From: Lysobacteraceae bacterium
GTDB taxonomy: Bacteria > Pseudomonadota > Gammaproteobacteria > Xanthomonadales > Xanthomonadaceae
NCBI GenBank assembly: GCA_003505795.1
Contig: DNXT01000157.1
Location: forward strand, 1 to 9,410
DNA length: 9,410 nt
Reading direction: 5' to 3'
The stretch's first letter is position 1. Each line of letters starts with the position of its first letter. The position numbers and the translations under genes are program-made. Shown piece by piece: positions 6,109-9,410 of the stretch. A model generated the notes under the pieces. The model did no database searches and was not told where the DNA came from. It saw only the letters and a program-made list of their open reading frames with translations.

Positions 6109-7896
6109 ATGGGCGCACGTATTGAAGACCACGCGATGCTCGGCAACTGCCGCAGCGCCGCCCTGGTGGACCGCGACGGCACGATCGACTGGCTGTGCCT
6201 GCCGCGGTTCGATTCCGACGCGGTGTTCGCCGCGCTGCTGGGCGCGGAGGAGCACGGCTGCTGGCAGCTGGCGCCGGCCGGGGACTACCGCAGCCATCGC
6301 CGCTACCGTGACGGCAGCCTGGTGCTGGAGACCACCTTCGAGACCGCGCAGGGCGAGGTCCAGGTGCTGGACTTCATGGCCACCAGCGACAACGAGGAGA
6401 TCCATACCCACCTGGTCCGCGTGGTGCGCTGCACGCGCGGGCGCGTGGCGATGAAGATGCGCCTGCTGCTGCGCTTCGACTACGGCCATTTGGTGCCGTG
6501 GGTGACCCAGATCGAAGGCGGCATCCAGGCGGTGTGCGGGCCCGACCGCGTCAGCGTGCGCACGCCGCTCAAGCTGGAGGGTCACGACCTCGCCACCGAG
6601 GCGCAGTTCGCGCTGGAAAGCGGCGGCAGCACCTGGTTCGTGCTCGGCCACGGCGCCTCCCACCACGAGCTGCCGCCGGCGATCGATCCGCTGCAGCTGC
6701 TCGCCGACACCGAGGCGTTCTGGGGGCGCTGGTCGTCGCGCTGCGTCCATGCCGGCCGCTGGGACCGGCAGGTGCGGCGCTCGCTGGTGGTGCTGAAGGG
6801 GTTGAGCTACCTGCCGACCGGGGCGATCGTCGCCGCGCCGACCACCTCGCTGCCCGAACGCCTGGGCGGCAACCGCAACTGGGACTACCGCTACTGCTGG
6901 CTGCGCGACTCGGTGTTCACCCTGCTCGCATTGCTCACCGCCGGCTACATGGACGAGGCGGTGGCGTTCCGCGACTGGCTGCGCCGCACCGTGGCCGGCT
7001 CGCCGGAGCAGCTGCAGGCGCTGTACGGCGTCGGCGGCGAACGCCGCCTGCTGGAATGGGAGGTGCCGTGGCTGCCCGGCCATGCGGGTTCGTCGCCGGT
7101 GCGGATCGGCAACGCCGCCGCCACCCAGTTCCAGCTGGACGTGTATGGCGAGCTGGTCGGCGCGTTCCACTACGCGCACAGCAAGGGCATGCCCGCGCCG
7201 GAGTGGGGCGGCTCGCTGTTCGAGGCCTACCTGGACCAGCTGGAGCAGCGCTGGTGCGAGCCGGACGAGGGCATCTGGGAGATCCGCGACCGCCGCCGCC
7301 ACTTCGTCCATTCCAAGGTGATGGCCTGGCTCGCGTTCGACTGCGGTGCGCGCGACGGCTTCAGCAACGCCGACGCCGAGAAGCGCGCGCATTGGCGCGC
7401 GCTGGCCGACCGCATCCATGCACAGGTACTGGAGCAGGGCGTGCACCCGGACGGCCACTTCGTGCAGAGCTACGGCTCGGACCGGCTCGATGCGGCCTGC
7501 CTGCTGATCCCGCTGGTCGGCTTCCTGCCGCCGGAAGACCCGCGCGTGGCTGCGACCGCCGACATCATCGCGCGCGAGCTCAGCGTCGACGGCCTGGTCG
7601 AACGCTACCGCGCCGACGACAGCGCCGACGGGCTGCCGCCGGGCGAGGGCGTGTTCGTGGCCTGCAGCTTCTGGCTGGTGGACAACTACGCGCTGCTGGG
7701 GCGCCGGGCCGAGGCGACCGCGCTGTTCGAACGCCTGGTCGGGTTGTGCAACGATGTCGGCCTGCTCGCGGAGGAATACGATCCGCGCAGCGGGCGCATG
7801 CTCGGCAACTTTCCGCAGGGTTACTCGCACGTGGCGCTGGTCAACAGCGCGCTGCGCCTGCACGGACTTTCCGGTGAAAAGGAAACGCATCCATGA
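6109..7896 (+). CDS. Glycoside hydrolase family 15 protein (glucoamylase/trehalase-like)
   Basis: The protein has 595 residues, normal for bacterial GH15 enzymes of this type. The N-terminal part (about 1-215) begins RIEDHAMLGNCRSAALV and continues GTIDWLCLPRFDS, the hallmark of the trehalase-like N-terminal beta domain. The catalytic (alpha/alpha)6 barrel follows. Signature motifs are RNWDYRYCWLRD at 256-267, GIWEIRDRRRHFVHSKVMAW with Glu391 as the likely general acid, and EEYDPRSGRMLGNFPQGYSH with Glu555 (or adjacent Glu556) as the likely base. The reaction is inverting hydrolysis of an alpha-glucosidic bond releasing glucose; trehalose, maltooligosaccharides or glucan ends are all possible substrates. 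There is no signal peptide, so it is cytoplasmic. ATG 6109 is chosen because the family N-terminus begins right there and an in-frame TGA lies at 6070-6072; the Shine-Dalgarno is weak. The stop overlaps the zwf start (ATGA), linking glucose release to glucose 6-phosphate oxidation. Confidence 0.95.
   Translation: MGARIEDHAMLGNCRSAALVDRDGTIDWLCLPRFDSDAVFAALLGAEEHGCWQLAPAGDYRSHRRYRDGSLVLETTFETAQGEVQVLDFMATSDNEEIHTHLVRVVRCTRGRVAMKMRLLLRFDYGHLVPWVTQIEGGIQAVCGPDRVSVRTPLKLEGHDLATEAQFALESGGSTWFVLGHGASHHELPPAIDPLQLLADTEAFWGRWSSRCVHAGRWDRQVRRSLVVLKGLSYLPTGAIVAAPTTSLPERLGGNRNWDYRYCWLRDSVFTLLALLTAGYMDEAVAFRDWLRRTVAGSPEQLQALYGVGGERRLLEWEVPWLPGHAGSSPVRIGNAAATQFQLDVYGELVGAFHYAHSKGMPAPEWGGSLFEAYLDQLEQRWCEPDEGIWEIRDRRRHFVHSKVMAWLAFDCGARDGFSNADAEKRAHWRALADRIHAQVLEQGVHPDGHFVQSYGSDRLDAACLLIPLVGFLPPEDPRVAATADIIARELSVDGLVERYRADDSADGLPPGEGVFVACSFWLVDNYALLGRRAEATALFERLVGLCNDVGLLAEEYDPRSGRMLGNFPQGYSHVALVNSALRLHGLSGEKETHP
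7877..7884 (+). promoter_or_regulatory. Shine-Dalgarno of zwf inside the end of the GH15 gene
   Basis: AAAAGGAA at 7877-7884 lies eight bases before ATG 7893. Together with the ATGA overlap (7893-7896) it decides the zwf start and indicates translational coupling. Confidence 0.7.
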
Positions 7897-9410
7897 GCGA
7901 CACGGACAAGACCTCGGTTCCGCCCTGCATCATCGTGGTGTTCGGCGCGCGCGGCGACCTGACCCGCCGGCTGGTGCTGCCGGCGCTGTACAACCTGCGC
8001 CGCTCCGGCGCGCTCGGCGAGCATTTCGCCATCGTCGGCGTCGACCACGGCGACATCAGCGAGCGCGCGTGGCGCTCCAACACCGGCCGCGCGATGCGCG
8101 AGCTGATGCACAACCGCGACGCCGAGTTCCAGGGCGACGGTTTCGACGAGCACGCCTGGGACTGGCTGCGCGAGCGCATGCACTACCTGCGCGGCGACTT
8201 CGCCGACCCGGCCGCCTACCAGAAGCTCGGCGCGCTGCTGGAGAAGCTGCACCCGCGCTACGCGACCCAGGGCAACGTGCTGTTCTACCTGGCCACCGCG
8301 GCGCGCTTCTTCGAGCCGGCGCTGCTCAACCTCGGCGCCGCCGGGCTGGTGAAGCAGCGCGAGGACGGCGGCTGGAGGCGGGTGATCGTGGAGAAGCCGT
8401 TCGGCCACGACGTCGCCAGCGCGCGCCGGCTCAACGACATCGTCGCGCGCGTGCTCGACGAGGACCAGGTGTTCCGCATCGACCATTTCCTCGGCAAGGA
8501 GACGGTGCAGAACATCCTGGCGTTCCGCTTCGCCAACGGCCTGTTCGAGCCGGTCTGGAACCGCGACCGCATCGACCACGTGCAGATCACCGCCGCCGAG
8601 ACCATCGGCGTGGAAGGGCGCGGGCGCTTCTACGACCCGACCGGCTGCCTGCGCGACATGGTGCCCAACCACCTGTTCCAGCTGCTGGCGATGATCGCGA
8701 TGGAGCCGCCGGCGGCGTTCACCACCCAGGCGATGCAGCGCCGCCGTGCCGAGGTGATCGAGGCGGTGCGGCCGCTGACCCCGGCCGACGTGGTGCGCGG
8801 CCAGTACGCGGCCGGCGCGATCAACCGCAGCGCGGTGCCCGGCTACCGCGAGGAGGACACGGTGCCGGCCGACTCCAACACCGAGACCTACGTGGCGATG
8901 AAGCTGGCGGTGGACACCTGGCGCTGGGCCGGGGTGCCGTTCTACCTGCGCACCGGCAAGCGCCTGCGCGAGCGCACCACCGAGATCGCGATCCGCTTCA
9001 AGCCGGCACCGCTGGCGCCGCTGCGCAGCGCCGAGATCGGCGGCTACGGCCCGGACTGGCTGGTGCTGCACATCCAGCCCGACGAAGGCATCTCGCTGCA
9101 GTTCGACGTCAAGCGCCCGGGCGCGCGGGTGAGCCTGGCGCCGGTGCGGATGGACTTCCGCTATCGCGACTGGTTCCCCAAGGAGTACACGGTCGGCTAC
9201 GAGCGCCTGCTGCAGGACTGCATGAACGGCGAGTCCGGGCTGTTCCAGGACGCGGCGATGGTCGATGCCGCCTGGCGCATCGTGCAGCCGGTGCTGGACG
9301 CATGGAAGGAGCCGCCCGGCGACTTCCCGAACTACGCCGCCGGCAGCGCCGGCCCGGCCGCCGCCGACGCGCTGCTGGCGATCAACGGCGGCCACGCTTG
9401 GCGGGCGCTG
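7893..9410 (+). CDS. zwf: Glucose-6-phosphate dehydrogenase (3' end outside window)
   Basis: The enzyme oxidises D-glucose 6-phosphate with NAD(P)+ to 6-phosphogluconolactone, the entry step of the Entner-Doudoroff and oxidative pentose phosphate pathways in the cytoplasm. From ATG 7893 there are 506 codons without a stop up to the window edge; the family is about 490-520 residues, so only a few residues should be missing. Motifs in order are the nucleotide-binding loop FGARGDLT at 17-24, EKPFG at 167-171, and the active site RIDHFLGKE with Asp197, His198 and Lys202. FRFANGLFEPVWNR and PFYLRTGKRL follow, and near the end DALLAINGGHAWRAL. Two differences from the textbook sequence are Phe199 where DHYLGKE has Tyr, and Arg20 where GASGDL has Ser; the key catalytic residues are kept. 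The start overlaps the GH15 stop by four bases. A long open frame on the opposite strand here is a by-product of high GC. Confidence 0.95.
   Translation, partial: MSDTDKTSVPPCIIVVFGARGDLTRRLVLPALYNLRRSGALGEHFAIVGVDHGDISERAWRSNTGRAMRELMHNRDAEFQGDGFDEHAWDWLRERMHYLRGDFADPAAYQKLGALLEKLHPRYATQGNVLFYLATAARFFEPALLNLGAAGLVKQREDGGWRRVIVEKPFGHDVASARRLNDIVARVLDEDQVFRIDHFLGKETVQNILAFRFANGLFEPVWNRDRIDHVQITAAETIGVEGRGRFYDPTGCLRDMVPNHLFQLLAMIAMEPPAAFTTQAMQRRRAEVIEAVRPLTPADVVRGQYAAGAINRSAVPGYREEDTVPADSNTETYVAMKLAVDTWRWAGVPFYLRTGKRLRERTTEIAIRFKPAPLAPLRSAEIGGYGPDWLVLHIQPDEGISLQFDVKRPGARVSLAPVRMDFRYRDWFPKEYTVGYERLLQDCMNGESGLFQDAAMVDAAWRIVQPVLDAWKEPPGDFPNYAAGSAGPAAADALLAINGGHAWRAL

Noticed and set aside
5957..6454. 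165-codon plus-strand open frame starting with TTG before GH15
   Set aside because: Most of it is GH15 read in another frame (Arg/Trp/Ala/Cys-rich), and the part before 6109 shows no RBS or family resemblance.
5809..7890. Minus-strand open frame of 693 codons
   Set aside because: It lies almost wholly opposite the GH15 gene, has low-complexity Arg/Ala/Gln/His-rich composition and no domain.
7821..9395. Long open frame of 524 codons on the minus strand
   Set aside because: It is the complement of zwf, whose plus-strand translation has all G6PD motifs. The minus-strand product is low-complexity (Ala, Arg, Val, His, Gln) as expected from GC-biased third positions.

Overview
The window looks like a piece of a high-GC gammaproteobacterial chromosome, most probably Xanthomonas or a close relative (Xanthomonadaceae). 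This rests on codon use in the flanking genes, the style of the RHS protein, and a GH15 glycosidase directly followed by glucose-6-phosphate dehydrogenase. The species cannot be fixed from the sequence alone.

Layout, all genes on the + strand. (1) 2-721: the C-terminal end of an ankyrin-repeat protein, cut by the left window edge. (2) 722-899: an intergenic stretch with a candidate promoter. (3) 900-5342: a 1480-residue secreted-type RHS/YD-repeat protein. It has a Sec-type signal peptide, a DUF6531-like N-terminal block, a long YD-repeat core, an RHS-associated core domain and a variable C-terminal tip of about 119 residues. (4) 5353-5709: a small acidic 118-residue protein 10 bases downstream, whose Shine-Dalgarno overlaps the RHS stop codon; it is the probable cognate immunity protein. 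(5) 5710-6108: about 400 bases of AT-richer spacer with two inverted repeats and no convincing gene. (6) 6109-7896: a GH15-family alpha-glucosidase (glucoamylase/trehalase-like). (7) 7893-9410: glucose-6-phosphate dehydrogenase (zwf), overlapping gene 6 by four bases and running off the right edge within a few codons of its expected end.

The flanking genes (ankyrin, GH15, zwf) have strongly GC-biased third positions. The RHS head (about 900-1640), its tail (about 4790-5342), the small downstream gene and the left part of the 3' spacer are clearly AT-richer, while the RHS core is intermediate. This suggests an acquired toxin/immunity cassette lying between housekeeping neighbours, with its 3' end exchanged separately from its core.

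The GH15 and zwf products plausibly form one metabolic unit: release of glucose from an alpha-glucoside such as trehalose or a short glucan, phosphorylation elsewhere, and oxidation of glucose 6-phosphate into the Entner-Doudoroff/pentose phosphate routes. The RHS protein and its partner form a separate unit, probably used in competition between cells. The most noteworthy points are the toxin tip with a DHWHH motif plus a hydrophobic C-terminal tail, a likely misplaced start (TTG at 1020 rather than ATG at 900), and paired cysteines throughout the mature RHS protein.
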